From: Gracilaria domingensis | Lineage: Eukaryota > Rhodophyta > Florideophyceae > Gracilariales > Gracilariaceae | DNA length: 64,000 nt | Direction: 5' to 3' | Assembly (NCBI GenBank): GCA_022539475.1 | Contig: VCMS01000018.1 | Location: 476,756 to 540,755 of the forward strand | In this document: in pieces, positions 1 to 11,006 of the stretch | How positions within the stretch are numbered: position 1 is the stretch's first letter | How the letters are laid out: every line of letters starts with the position of its first letter | The notes under the pieces: model-generated | What the model was told of the DNA's origin: nothing | The model's database searches: none | The model's input: only the letters and a program-made list of their open reading frames with translations | Position numbers and translations under genes: made by a program

Positions 1-1
1 C

Positions 2-604
2 TTTACGCCTTCAACCCATGCCATTTTTCATCTTCCCGAACTTTTAGAGGAATGCGGTTCCTTGCCTGTTTCATCTCAATTTCTCCTGGAGCGCCTTCTC
101 GGAGAAAGAGGCAGTCGTATCCAATCTAAGTCAAACGTTGAAGCGTATATATTTCACAAGAACCATAAGCTTTTGGCGATAAAGCTTATGTGTGGAGGGC
201 TTGCATCAAAGACATGCGGTCAACGCGAGAGAGAGAATCCGGACCTGAATGATCTGAGCAAACACAGTGAGTCCAGCGCAATGGCAAATGAGCGTGGGCA
301 TTTGAAAGGTCAAGATGTGCTTGTTACATTTCATGGCGTTGGGAGTCCAATTGATTCGTCCAAAGAGCGAGTAAGAGCCGCAATATGTCTCTTTGCGTTA
401 GACAAGTTTGTTACAAGTGTCTTTGACATTAAGAGTGCCAAGGAGTATTCCAGTTTCACCTTGCAATTTAGACATGGAAGCACATTTTCAGTAGAGAAAG
501 TGGACCAATACAAACAAAGATTGCAATCAAGATATGATGCTAGACAAAAGTATTGCGTCGCCGCTGAGTTTCAAGATGATAGTGATGATGAGTCCTGGAT
601 ATAA
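2..604 (+). CDS. 3' end of a TNP2-like (CACTA/Plavaka) transposase, cut by the window edge
   Basis: The frame is open from the left edge to a TAA at 602-604, so about 200 C-terminal residues are visible and the start lies outside the window. Near the beginning a His-Leu-Pro-Glu segment is followed by a Glu-Cys-Gly-Ser-Leu step and then a Phe-Leu-Leu-Glu-Arg block. That order resembles the C-terminal part of TNP2-type transposases, where a conserved HLPE-like helix precedes a G-P-L and an E-R motif. The tail is acidic (DDSDDESW). No catalytic residue is visible because only the C-terminus is present. The family assignment rests on this weak motif order plus the related element at 6-10 kb; it could also be an unrelated host protein. 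Confidence 0.4.
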   Translation, partial: FTPSTHAIFHLPELLEECGSLPVSSQFLLERLLGERGSRIQSKSNVEAYIFHKNHKLLAIKLMCGGLASKTCGQRERENPDLNDLSKHSESSAMANERGHLKGQDVLVTFHGVGSPIDSSKERVRAAICLFALDKFVTSVFDIKSAKEYSSFTLQFRHGSTFSVEKVDQYKQRLQSRYDARQKYCVAAEFQDDSDDESWI

Positions 605-1761
605 AGAAGTACGAACGAACGCGATATGAATCAACAGAGGGAACTTTACTACGGAGAATTGAAAACAATCATCGAGGTGGTGATAGAATCTTCATGTGGT
701 ACCCGAGAAGGTCTAAACTTGGCAGAGACAAACTGGCATTATAATATGACATAAGATAGAGAAAATGATTTGGTCTTCTTCGATACGCGAAGGGGAGATG
801 AGAACACAATCGAATCCTTAGATTGCATCCAAAGACTTCTTGGGGAGATCCAAATTTCCAACCGGCGTTATTACTTGGACCCCTTGCGAGAGTCATCAGT
901 TCACAGAGGGAATAGCATCCTCAAAGGTGCTAACAAGTTCATATAGATGATCATCATTTTCTTGTGGTCATCACACCATATCTAGACACGCAGCAGCGGG
1001 TTTTAGATAATAAAGATTCAAGGGCTTCTGTTCGCAGCTCCGATCATTCCAAATGCCGTATATCCAGATGTAGCCGGAATCGAAGTATCAAGCAAGTAGG
1101 TTTCGAACCACTTGACTAGTAATATGTCCGAGAGATTAATGTTGCGTTATTCGTTGTCGCAGAAACCTTTATGACATGAGACCCACAACATTCTCATGTT
1201 AATAATCACGAAATGATGGGAAGTAGAAAGCAGTGATAGACGTAAGTTCCACCGAAAATGCTCCAATTTGTTACTCGAACTTTCTTCCGTAGCGTACGCT
1301 CTGCAAAGTTTCTTTTGTGTCGCCTAAAGCACGCTAAAGAACCCAGAGAAGTATGAAAAGCCGTTTCTACCGGTGATTCACGGTTAGCAACAGCAGAAAG
1401 AGAGCCCTGTAATGAAATTTAGATGATTAGTCCGTCATGAGAAAGAAATGAGCAAACAAGGCACAGCGAAGCTGCGTCGGTCCGACGGCGGGCAGTCCGA
1501 CGCAGAGATCTTCTCTTGACACTCAGAAATACTGCTTGATATCACTTCAGATTCTGATTCAGCACTTGGGGGTTTCTGAAGTTCAGAAACTGCCAAGTTA
1601 GAAACTTGTGATTGGTGGCAGTCTGTGTCAAGGTTACGCGATTCCGAGAATCTCATTGGTCGGATCCGGTTACGCGAATAATGATGGCCATGAAGGTTAC
1701 CCTAACATTTCAGTGGATGCTATAGTGCTTCATCCGTAAGGCGAAACCTTCTTCCCTACTT
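605..1761. other. No gene recognised
   Basis: Short open stretches on both strands lack any motif I recognise. The only structured piece is a GC-rich hairpin at about 1471-1504, with 9-bp arms CTGCGTCGG and CCGACGCAG. Confidence 0.4.
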
Positions 1762-2124
1762 GTGTTCGTTCTTGGGCGAGTGCACATCTGCCGCTTTAGC
1801 AAAACGTCATGCCACCAATATTCCATTGCGTTGAGAATGATCGTAAGAAGTGCCGCGTCGATGCAGGTATTATCCGCTCGAATCCCAACCACTTTTTGCC
1901 TCATTTGTGAAGAACCTATTCACGTTATTTGCGGCACTCCTCCGACTCTCTCTGTCAAAGAGAAGTACGCAGTCGATAGTTCATTAGAGAGCTGCGTTGT
2001 TTGCTCCGTATGCAAGAATCCAGCAGAAGGAAGCGATTGTAATCAAGTTTTAAAAGACGTTGCAGAAACGGAAAGAAATAATGTGGCAAGTGACAACCAC
2101 GAGCAGTACCCTTGCACGTCATAA
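1762..2124 (+). CDS. Hypothetical Cys-rich protein fragment
   Basis: This 120-residue open frame contains a CLIC...PIHVICG segment followed about 30 residues later by CVVCSVC. The spacing C-x2-C-x4-H-x2-C ... C-x2-C suggests a small zinc-binding module of the kind carried by many transposon and host proteins. The first ~40 residues look like non-coding sequence read through. No start context, partner or full-length homologue can be named. It may be a piece of a broken gene; function unknown. Confidence 0.25.
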   Translation: MFVLGRVHICRFSKTSCHQYSIALRMIVRSAASMQVLSARIPTTFCLICEEPIHVICGTPPTLSVKEKYAVDSSLESCVVCSVCKNPAEGSDCNQVLKDVAETERNNVASDNHEQYPCTS

Positions 2125-2767
2125 ATGATTTGGTGCCGTCGGATGTGAAGACGCTGGCATACATAAACACTTGTGAACCTCCAAAAACAAGACCTTTTTC
2201 TGGAGATGTACATTACATTTGCCTTCCTGGAGCCGATATTCTTGCTGAGAGCGCCGCTTGTCCACGTGCTCGTCTGATACTTCCAGGTACTGCCCTCCAA
2301 ACATTCTGCAACGACAAACAGTTGCATATAGACAAAAGAGTTTCCTGAATCTTGGAAAGGTTCGAAGATATCGGTACAAGCCTAAAGAAAGAGATAATTT
2401 GAATGCAAGGAGCCGATATCATAGACGAAAAGAGGCGGCAAGCAGCGGTGTTTCCAGCAGTCCACGACCTCTTCACAAAAGGCAGAGGCCACTGTTTATC
2501 AAACCTGCAGGGGATAAAGAAAGGACTCGCAGCTATTCTCATGAGAAATGTCAGGTTGTGTACAAAGTTCATACCGTTACAGACGTGTACGCGGTTCGTC
2601 GTTGTTTTCACAGATTTGATGCTTCAAATGGCGTTCATCATGAAGAGGGAGTTAGGTTCCTCGAGCTGTGTTCTAATAAACACGGGGATCGTAAAGTTAT
2701 TTTGGTGAATGAAAGTGGTACAGCTCAGCAAAGGAACTAACAAAGATGGGTTGCGCAGCAATCATGT
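2125..2767. other. No gene recognised
   Basis: Overlapping open frames occur on both strands (for example 2258-2740 plus and 2213-2611 minus), but none has a recognisable motif, and the overlap argues that at most one could be real. Confidence 0.35.
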
Positions 2768-4750
2768 TCAAGTAGAATCGTTGTCTTCATCCGGTTGCAT
2801 AGTCTGCCTCTCTAGCTCCTTTCTGGTCGCTAACAGATCGTCACCTTCGGCCGCCCAGTCATTGCGATCTGCGGAGATCGGGTCCACTTTGGATTCAGCC
2901 TCCTCAATAAGCTCCTCGAACTGTTGCGACAAAGGTTTCTTCTCCTCCTGAAGAGTTTCCACCTCCTCCTCACAGTCTGCAAGCTTCTTCGAAACACTTG
3001 CGAGTCCATCAGCCACCTATTTCATCTGTCTGCCGGCTTGAAAGCGCCTCACTCATTTGAGTGACCTGTTCAACATGACGAACCTCTGTACTAGAAGCCT
3101 CAGACTCCAGTTTTACAAGCCTCTGCTTAAAAGCATTCAGCTCATGCGCTAGACCGTTGTTTACGCCCTGAACATTACGTACTCCTTCTGCATTCCGAGC
3201 CGATTCAGCTACTCTTTCTGATTCAAGGCTCAATAAGCTTTTCCTTCTCAATGATAACACCTTGTATAAAAATCCGAGTTTGTTCCCCATCTTGGACTGC
3301 TGATTCAGACGAACGCCACTCTGCATGCAACTTCGCAACTTGACCAACAGATTTCTCCAGAGACTTCTGAAGTTCAGTGCTCTCATTTGCAGTGAATAGT
3401 TCGCTTTCCAGACGCTTCGTATTTGACTCGGATTCTTGCCTCTGGAACTCAAGAGAGGATATCAAGTCAGTAAGTTCCGCACACTTGCTCGTCAACTCAT
3501 TGCGGCGGCCAGAGGCCTCGTCAGCTTCTTTTCGTTGCTTCTCAATCTAAACCACCAGTTGTGACTTCCCTCCTTCCAACGTACAAATATGGGAGTGCGT
3601 TGTCGAAATCTCAGTGTTCAAACCCCCGACTTTCTGTCCAGACCTCCACCCCGCTTCACGAGAGTCTCCTTCTCACTCTCAATCTTAGAAAGTCTCTGCT
3701 CGACAGATGCCAGTTTCTATATACTCTCCCTGAGCTGGAATGTGAGTGTGGCCATCTTCTGATCTGCGTCAATGCTTCTCGAGTGCATATCAGACGACTT
3801 CTTTTCACTTTGCGACATCTCGGTCTCCATATGTCCAATGGTTGCATCATGCTCTTGTAAAACCACCTGTAGTTTTTGCGCTGTTTGGGCTTCAGTTATA
3901 AGGTTCTTGAGCTCGGTCTCTTGTTCCGCAAGGGTAGCATTTTGATCTTCGAGGTGACGAGAAAACTCGGTCGATCGTTCCCTCAACTTTCTGCATTGTC
4001 CATGGGCCTCGTCAGCATCCTTCTTGGACGTCTTCAAGTTCTCTTCTAGTTTCTGAAGTTGTATTTCCAGTTCATGGCGCTCTTTCTCAACTCTTTGCAG
4101 CTTCTCCCCAGCTTCCTGGTATTCCTCCCGGAGACTTGAAACCTCTTCTCTATGCTTTCCTTTCTATGTCACAAACCCCTCGATGCTCTTCTGCTTGTTC
4201 TCTATATCGGACTGGATCTTGTTCACTAATCCCTTGGCTTCCTTGAGCTCTCGGCCCGATGCAGCGAGCTTCTGATCCAAGACCTCAACCTCGAACTTGA
4301 ATTCCTCCGTCGCACTTTCAGCCAAGCGGGCCCTACGTTCAGCTTCCCTTGTGGACGCTTCCTGTTCAATCTGCGTACACCTCATCTCCATGATTTCTTT
4401 TGTGAGTTCGTCTTCTGCGTGCTTCGTAGCAAGTTTCAAGTCGGCAATCTTTGAATTCGAACGTTCAAGACACCATTGAGCATCCTCAACGTCTTCCTGA
4501 CTTGCCTCCACCTTGGTGGTCAAGCTCTTCGCCTCTCTCATCTTCGCCGCCACCGAATTCTGTGCTTGTTCAAGCTGGATAGTGAGCTCACGTTTTTCTT
4601 TGCTCCATAAACATTTGAAATCAGCATATTCGGATCTTGCTTGTTCACCTTTCTTCTCTGGCTGGCTTCTACAAGAGATTCTTTAACATTCCCATTTATA
4701 TCATTACCAAGCCTGTCGGTCCCACTTGTCAATGCTAGACAGAGCTCTCG
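2768..4750 (-). pseudogene. Broken long coiled-coil protein gene
   Basis: Read on the minus strand from about 4750 to 2768, the frames join into one heptad-rich, Glu/Lys/Ala/Gln-rich protein of roughly 650 residues, like the rod of myosin- or tropomyosin-type coiled coils. Continuity is visible across the breaks: an in-frame TAG near 4163 separates GFVT from KGKHREE, and single-base shifts lie near 4660, 3720, 3230 and 3015. Around 3590-3720 several stops occur. The rod holds internal similarity (KDADEAHGQCRKL near 4010 and KEADEASGRRNEL near 3520). No motor or head domain is present; the 5' side is cut where AT-rich DNA begins. The role cannot be told from a rod alone. Coiled-coil reading is solid; naming the family is not possible. 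Confidence 0.65.
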
Positions 4751-5447
4751 ATTATTTTACACAAAAAAATAGAAAATGTAGCCATAGATTTAAGGCCTAC
4801 ATATCATTATGTAATTTTAAAACTTATGTCTTTTTACAATAGCGGTGATTCGTCATTACTACGAGAACTGATTGATAAAAACAATACAAATGGAGTCCAA
4901 TAAAAGTTTTTGACAACAATGATTTTAAAATTGAAACTATCACAAAGGCCTCTTTCACAACCGTTTGAGAGCGATATAATTTGGGCAAAAGCAGCCTTCT
5001 GCTAATAAAAATTTAGATGATAATTAATTTCAAGCTTGATTGTAATCTGTTTGAAAACATCTTCATTCAAATTTATTGTCACGGATTAAGATATATAATT
5101 AGCACTTAAAAACCCACCGATGTAAAAAACTTTTATTCTCTTCTGTTTTTAACTATCGTTTGATTGAAGTTCCAAGCATAGTAAAAAAGACCGGTATATA
5201 TATTTTTTAATTCCCATAGTTTTCGTGAAGTGAAGATATCAGTAGAAGTTGCGGTTGAAAGTGGTACTATTTAAAATTGGCTGATCTAGAAGAAATTTTA
5301 TATATATACGAGAGTTATTATTATTTAGAAGAATTCTAAAACCTTACAAATGGAAAAACTAGGTATGGTTTACTTGTAAAGGTTGCAGTAGTGGTAGTAG
5401 CTTGAAGGAAACCAGTTGTACCGCTTTCTTTTCGGTTTCAGTTACTA
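4751..5447. other. AT-rich stretch without genes
   Basis: Base composition drops sharply to AT-rich relative to both flanks, and all six frames are closed by frequent stops. It directly abuts the truncated 5' end of the coiled-coil pseudogene, so it may be inserted DNA (for example of organelle or plasmid origin) or an ordinary AT-rich spacer. Confidence 0.5.
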
Positions 5448-5450
5448 AAT

Positions 5451-5567
5451 ACAACCGGTTCTAGACATTAAGATCAAGCAGGGAACGTTTTATATACTGA
5501 TACATACATACTATATATCAGTATATAAAACGTTCATTTCTTGAGCATAATGCCTAAAACCGGTTGT
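5451..5567. repeat. 117-bp near-perfect hairpin, MITE-like
   Basis: The left half (5451-5502) and right half (5516-5567) are inverted copies. The outer 10 bp are ACAACCGGTT / AACCGGTTGT, the inner 19 bp (AACGTTTTATATACTGATA) match perfectly, and about 20 bp between are similar. A 13-nt loop separates them. The trinucleotide AAT sits immediately outside both ends (5448-5450 and 5568-5570) and could be a target duplication, though three bases can match by chance. It is either a small foldback transposon or a hairpin-RNA locus. Confidence 0.6.
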
Positions 5568-5589
5568 AATTAGAATGAGCAGCATACTA

Positions 5590-6485
5590 GAAGTTGATGC
5601 GGAGTCAATGGTGTCGAAAATTATTGAGAGGCTTGGAAATATCATGTTCCGGGGTTCAAAATGGGTGGCGAAGAGAGCGAATCCCAAGACTTGCTGTTTA
5701 GGAACGTTCTAAGCCTAAAGATCCTACGGGAGGTTCTGGGTTCCGATGTAAACTAGAAGCATTCGAGAAACGCCGGAGACAAGGACCCAGTGGATGGAAC
5801 AATAGGGCCGTTGGCGCGTCTGGACGCAGTTGTTCGAGCTACAGAGTTTGAAGGAGGGCGGGGGGGGGGGTAAAAGGAAGGTGTTGTTTTCCAACCTGTT
5901 TCGAAAGTATGTTCTACAGGCACTGGAAGGTATACTGATAGCTCTACGAATGAAAATGGAGCAGGAGTATGGAACGGACTTCAGGAACGATCCAGTGATT
6001 CAAGGCCCACCCCATAGAAATGATGAATGTTTGGCAACTGTAGCATACTAGATACCGTTTAAGAAGAAACTATATCTAGCTGTTCGAGAAGATGTACTTA
6101 AAGGAGAGATTTCGGAACATCTTAGAGCCGTCTTGAACTGCTTTATTGGGTATTTCGACCCACGGAATCCCGTTAACTCTCCTACGAGAGCAATCGAAGA
6201 AAAACGAGATACTAATGTGATCGATTGCAATCCGAATGTCGGGGAACGCAGTAGGGAACGAAATGCGAGAGGCGTGCAAGATGGTCATGACTAAAACAGG
6301 AGAAGAATACTATCTAAAGTACATTAACGGTCTATGTTAATGTTACGTAGTAAGAGTATGATGAACGTAGGTTCGAGGGTTACAATAGAGTCTGTTAATG
6401 TAGAAACGATGGAATTGCCAGTAAAGTGGAGGGGAAAATGGTCGAGCAGGGTTGTTTTGGTGAATGACGTGTATGGAGCCTTTGA
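5590..6485 (+). pseudogene. Truncated copy of the second gene of the Plavaka-like element
   Basis: The plus-strand reading matches the minus-strand gene at 11007-14590. A shared block (LFSNLF-KY--QALE-IL-A-RMKMEQ) appears at about 5887-5970 here and at 12430-12500 there, and EACK followed by VETM/VEKR-like blocks line up further on. DNA similarity over 5600-6235 and 6335-6485 is roughly 75-80% by eye. This copy lacks the N-terminal half and carries several stops. It converges on the transposase remnant at 6486-7723, as in the fuller element. The product is unrecognised. Confidence 0.6.
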
Positions 6486-7546
6486 TTGAGCTCCATGCGC
6501 ACAACGCGAGTTATGTTCGACAACAAGGCGCCAATTTCCAAAGAGTCGCTGGCGGTGGAGGAAGAATCAGAGAAGAAGAATGTGAAGGAAGTGGGAATGT
6601 AGCCGACGAGAGTGTGGTGGTGTGTGATACATTTTCCGCGGAAAGAGTTCTTGAAGTTGAGACACGTAATATGAAGGAGGTATGATGTGGCGGAGGAGCT
6701 TTTGAGCGTGTTGGAGCACTTATCGGAGTAGAGCTGAAGCATGCCGATGAAGGAGTCTATACCAGTAGTGGTGGGATCATGCCAGATGACTCCTGGGTTT
6801 GTAGAATGTGCGATGTGCTTTTTGAGAGCTGGAACGACGTCATGTCCGAGTTTGGAGGCCATGGAATGCGGAAATGCGTCGGTTCTAGTACGGGAGGCGG
6901 GATGAATTGTGTGAAAGAAGGCGTTCTCATGGGATGCTAGCTGAAGTTGTTGTTGAAGGACTTCAATGGGGTCCTTGACGTAGAGGGTGGAGGACAACTC
7001 ACGGTTTTTGTCGTGGATGATGGTAGAGGTGAAGCCGATGGAGCTCACGGTCTCTTCGAAGTGTTTAGATTGTAGTTTGAGCCACTCAGAAGCGGAGGTG
7101 ATGGAGATCTGGAAAAGCGAAGGGGGAAAGTTGGACTGCCTCAGAATGTTGATAAGCTCGTCTGTGGAGCGCTTCCCGAGTTTCGTGGCAATGAGGAAAA
7201 TGTATGTGACGAGATTGTGAAAGTTCTCACTTGGAGCGGGTGGAGAAAGGGCAAGACCGGAACCTGCGGAGAGGGACTGAGAATTGAGTTGGAATTGTGT
7301 TGTAGCTAGATGTGCTGCGTCAGAAGAACGTATGGTGAGAGCGAGCTGCTGTTCTTCATACGATTCGTCAGTGGCGAGTGCCACATTATCGGAGGGGCGG
7401 TTAGGGTGGAAGAGAGATGGGGTTTGGTACTGCTAAGTGGGTGACGTTTCGTTCGGGGGGAAGAGGGAACCGTGGGGGCCTGTAAGGGTGAGAAAAAGGT
7501 TTGGGTCATGCCGGTGCTTGCAAAGTTTCTGATGTTGCGCGAGGGA
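6486..7546 (+). repeat. Left arm of a large inverted repeat
   Basis: This segment is the reverse complement of 7995-9060, with only scattered single-base differences (about 98-99% identity by eye in the outer 900 bp, somewhat less in the 110 bp nearest the centre). Both arms encode the same N-terminal transposase region. Confidence 0.9.
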
Positions 7547-7723
7547 TGCGATACAGTCTGTGTGAAAGGCGCAACCGGGGAAGCAACAGACGTAGATGAT
7601 GCAGTAGGGCGGGGAGGGGGAGGTGGTTAATTGGAACGTTGGAGGTGAGGAGCAGAGGTCTAATGTGCAGTGTTGCAACTTGTAAGAACTTGTTGGCGTA
7701 CCGTGTGGGGGAGAATATAGCAA
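6486..7723 (-). pseudogene. N-terminal half of a Plavaka/CACTA-like transposase
   Basis: The protein begins with a C2H2-type finger near 7530-7610 (C-x4-C-x12-H-x4-C-x2-H, around CCFPGCAFHTDC). An in-frame TAG follows at about 7434, and then a long open frame runs down to the junction at 6486. That frame holds the Plavaka-like signature YSDK ... (S)YLLHITCLNFKN ... LVGYIPT, in the order SDK, a Pro/His-rich strand, an N-F step and an L-(V/I)-G/A-Y-(I/L)-P step. This signature precedes the catalytic DDE part in Plavaka transposases. The catalytic half is deleted here; the reading runs on into unrelated codons to 6395. An N-terminal zinc finger is common in this transposase group. The family call rests on this motif order, not on a search. 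Confidence 0.62.
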
Positions 7724-7994
7724 GAGTCAAATCGGCATTATATGCGTGATGGTTTACGTACATCATGATATGATATGGGTACGTCGAGGAGGGAAGGAAT
7801 TGTGAAAAACTGAAAAGTAACATTCCTAAATCTTTGGGCCCATACTTTGCGGCCGGCGTGAAATCTACACTAGACGTAGATATTACTGCACTGGAAAAGT
7901 CAGAAAAGTGCCATGGCAAGGGCCTGACCAGTGCGATGTGAGCTATGATCATGGCCCTTCTCTATGACACATTATCTTCCGGATCATGCGAGTT
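7724..7994. other. Unique centre of the inverted repeat
   Basis: Together with 7547-7723, which encodes the finger of the left copy, this is the unpaired centre between the arms. It is probably the 5' leader or promoter side of the left copy; no clear box is visible. The right copy lacks the first half of its zinc finger, so the junction at 7994/7995 cuts into its coding sequence. Confidence 0.5.
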
Positions 7995-9060
7995 CCGCCT
8001 CCCTCGCACAACATCAGAAACGTTGCAAGCACCGGCATGACCCAAACCTTTTTCACGCCCCTACAGGCCCCGGCGGTTCCCTCTTTCCCCCGAACGAAAC
8101 GTCACCCACTTAGCAGTACCAAACCCCATCTCTCTTCCACCCCAACCGCCCCTCCGATAATGTAGCACTCGCCACTGATGAACGTATGAAGAACAGCAGC
8201 TCGCTCTCACCATACGTTCTTCTGACGCAGCACATCTAGTTACAACACAATTCCAACTCAATTCTCAGTCCCTCTCCGCAGGTTCCGGTCTTGCCCTTTC
8301 TCCACCCGCTCCAAGTGAGAACTTTCACAATCTCGTCACATACATTTTCCTCATCGCCACGAAACTCTGGAAGCGCTCCACAGACGAGCTTATCAACATT
8401 CTGAGGCAGTCCAACTTTCCCCCTTCGCTTTTCCAGATCTCCATCACCTCCGCTTCTGAGTGGCTCAAACTACAATCTAAACACTTCGAAGAGACCGTGA
8501 GCTCCATCGGCTTCACCTCTACCATCATCCACGACAAAAACCGTGAGTTGTCCTCCACCCTCTACGTCAAGGACCCCATTGAAGTCCTTCAACAACAACT
8601 TCAGCTAGCATCCCATGAGAACGCCTTCTTTCACACAATTCACCCCGCCTCCCGTACTAGAACCGACGCATTTCCGCATTCCATGGCCTCCAAACTCGGA
8701 CATGACGTCGTTCCAGCTCTCAAAAAGCACATCGCACATTCTACAAACCCAGGAGTCATCTGGCATGATCCCACCACTACTGGTATAGACTCCTTCATCG
8801 GCATGCTTCAGCTCTACTCCGATAAGTGCTCCAACACGCTCAAAAGCTCCTCCGCCACATCATACCTCCTTCATATTACGTGTCTCAACTTCAAGAACTC
8901 TTTCCGCGGAAAATGTATCACACACCACCACACTCTCGTCGGCTACATTCCCACTTCCTTCACATTCTTCTTCTCTGATTCTTCCTCCACCGCCAGCGAC
9001 TCTTTGGAAATTGGCGCCTTGTTGTCGAACATAACTCGCGTTGTGCGCATGGAGCTCGTC
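7995..9060 (-). repeat. Right arm of the large inverted repeat
   Basis: Inverted copy of 6486-7546. It begins inside the zinc-finger codons (ASLAQHQK) and continues to GAGCTC at about 9052-9057, exactly where the left arm jumps to older sequence. Confidence 0.9.
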
Positions 9061-10700
9061 CAGAAGTCCTTGGAAACTATCCTCAAACCGTTGTACGACA
9101 TATGCAATTAAGCATTCTTCTTCGGAGACGCCAAGGGAGTCCTTCGTCAGTGTCATCTCGTCATTGCTAACTATAGCGCTGACATTCCCGAAGCAAAGGA
9201 CATTCTCGCTGTCCTTTATTGCACAAAACCAGACAAGCCCTGTCATAGATGCCTCATCCCTCGTTGGCAACTCAACATCTATCAACCCATCTTCAATAAG
9301 CGAACCCTCTCTCACACCTCAGCAACGAGAAAGAATCACCAAGATATACTTTCAGGCGCTGAACAGGCTCTGCTCTCCGGCAGACCTCGAGTGGCAAGGA
9401 CCCTGAAAAATGAAGCTGTTGAACCACTCCAAATCACCTCCTTATTCACTTACAAGTCCTTTCTCGAATCATTCCCTATGCTCAATGTCTCCGAACTGCG
9501 CAATTTTTACTCAATCTTCTCCTTCGAGCCTGTTCATGACTTTCATCTCGGAATCTCCAAACACATCAAACTCGCGTCGATTGAACGCCTCGAGTCCGAT
9601 TCGCTTCAAATTTCTGTCGGAGGGACATCCGAGGTCTTTGAAGACCGTTCGAACTTCCATTCTAACCCACGCCAACGCCATTCTCTCCGACATTGAGCGC
9701 TCCTATCTGGCATCCGGATTTCACATCGACTTCTCCACATCCGAAAAAGGAAAATTTCTCAACGGTTTCTTTAAGACGGACAGCATCAGGGATATGTTGG
9801 AAGCCAAGGACTATCGTTCCCTTGATATGGTCTTCCCTTTCATTGGCGCTTTCGTCGACCGCTGTCGTGGTGAGGAATCCTCCGCTTCTATTACCACCGT
9901 GTTCACATCTTGCGTTGACCTCGTCAGCAACGTCCTTCGCTACAATACCACTTCGGATTGGACGGAGCATCGCATAGATGCATTGGAAACTATGATCAAG
10001 AACTTCAAGTTTCACACAGTCTCCATTCTCGGCCTGTACCAAGCCTCCAACTTTCGTACTCTTAGGTTCCACCTCTTTGACCACATCATTCCAGACATAA
10101 GGTGATACGCAGGCCTGCACTTTGGCGATGCAAGCGTATACGAACATGCTCATCTTCTCTTCAAGAACAACTATCGTCGAACTTCTCGAAGGCAAACTAC
10201 AGCTCATAAATTAACGTTGAACGCCATTCAAGAATCGCAGGACTATTTGCAATCCCTTTCGGTCTGAAGTCACTTCTCTGTCTCCTCCAACTCTGGCAGT
10301 CCATCCATCAACCGCTTTCCGGCCATAGTTAGCGACGGTAACTGCTTCTCACTCTTTGACAACATCACAGCTGACAAGTACCTACGATCGCATCCACATG
10401 TATCTTCCTGGGCTCTGGCAGAACTTTTCTCGATACGCTTATTGCATTTCATCCACCAAATATCTAGCTACGCCCTCACTTCCTTCCACACCCTTTGTGT
10501 AGAAACCATTCAACAGCTGAAGAACGCTCACGACATCAAACTCATTGTCGTTAATTATGCATACGTTCTTAGTGGCTTCTGCCCCTCTCTGGATGATTAC
10601 GATCGGGATCTTCGATGCATAGGACTGAGGGAGCTTGATGTACAACTATGTGAACGCATCTTCGCTACAACCTCCTTCGGACCTTCCCAAGTTGCCTAAG
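8000..10700 (+). pseudogene. Plavaka/CACTA-like transposase, longer copy
   Basis: It starts within the zinc finger and shares the in-frame TAG (about 8112) with the left copy. It then carries the YSDK / LHITCLNFKN / LVGYIPT block at about 8815-8965. After a shift near 9110 it reads FGDAKGVLRQCHLVIANYSA, with a Cys pair (PCHRC) shortly after. The FEPVHDFHLGISKHIK block follows near 9522-9570; TNP2/Plavaka proteins carry a similar P-x-H-D-x-x-L-G step. Another shift near 9680 leads to the C-terminal region with FRTLRFHLFDHIIPDI (about 10048-10098) and YEHAHLLFKNNYRRTSRR (about 10140-10190). At least two frameshifts and several stops make it inactive. It converges on the second gene at 11007-14590. 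Confidence 0.62.
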
Positions 10701-11006
10701 TTCTCCACGGTTCTCGTGCGCGGAACACCTCCTCCTAACTGTACGTTATCCACAGCGTGGGTATTCAAATTATTTGCATTGCTTTGCGTCAGGGACAAGA
10801 CCTTAGATAACTCTGAATCGTAACTCGCTTTCTTTCGCTTCTTCGAAGTGACAGAGCTCTTGGATAACGTTGATGAAACTCTGAACTGTATATCACTGCG
10901 TTGGGCCACTGACGAAGAGCATGATCACACTGTGCATCCAAGTACGTCGAGGATGAAACCTCGTTCTGCTACAGGCTCTCCTTGATTCGGGCTCATCCCG
11001 TTCTCC
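10701..11006. other. Spacer between convergent genes of the element
   Basis: No motif is recognised. This is the interval between the 3' end of the transposase copy and the 3' end of the second gene. Confidence 0.4.

Noticed and set aside
7506-7952. 148-codon minus-strand frame across the centre of the inverted repeat
   Set aside because: It overlaps the zinc-finger frame of the transposase in another frame and has no motif.
8860-9315. 151-codon minus-strand frame in the transposase region
   Set aside because: It is the antisense shadow of the plus-strand transposase reading, which carries the conserved motifs.
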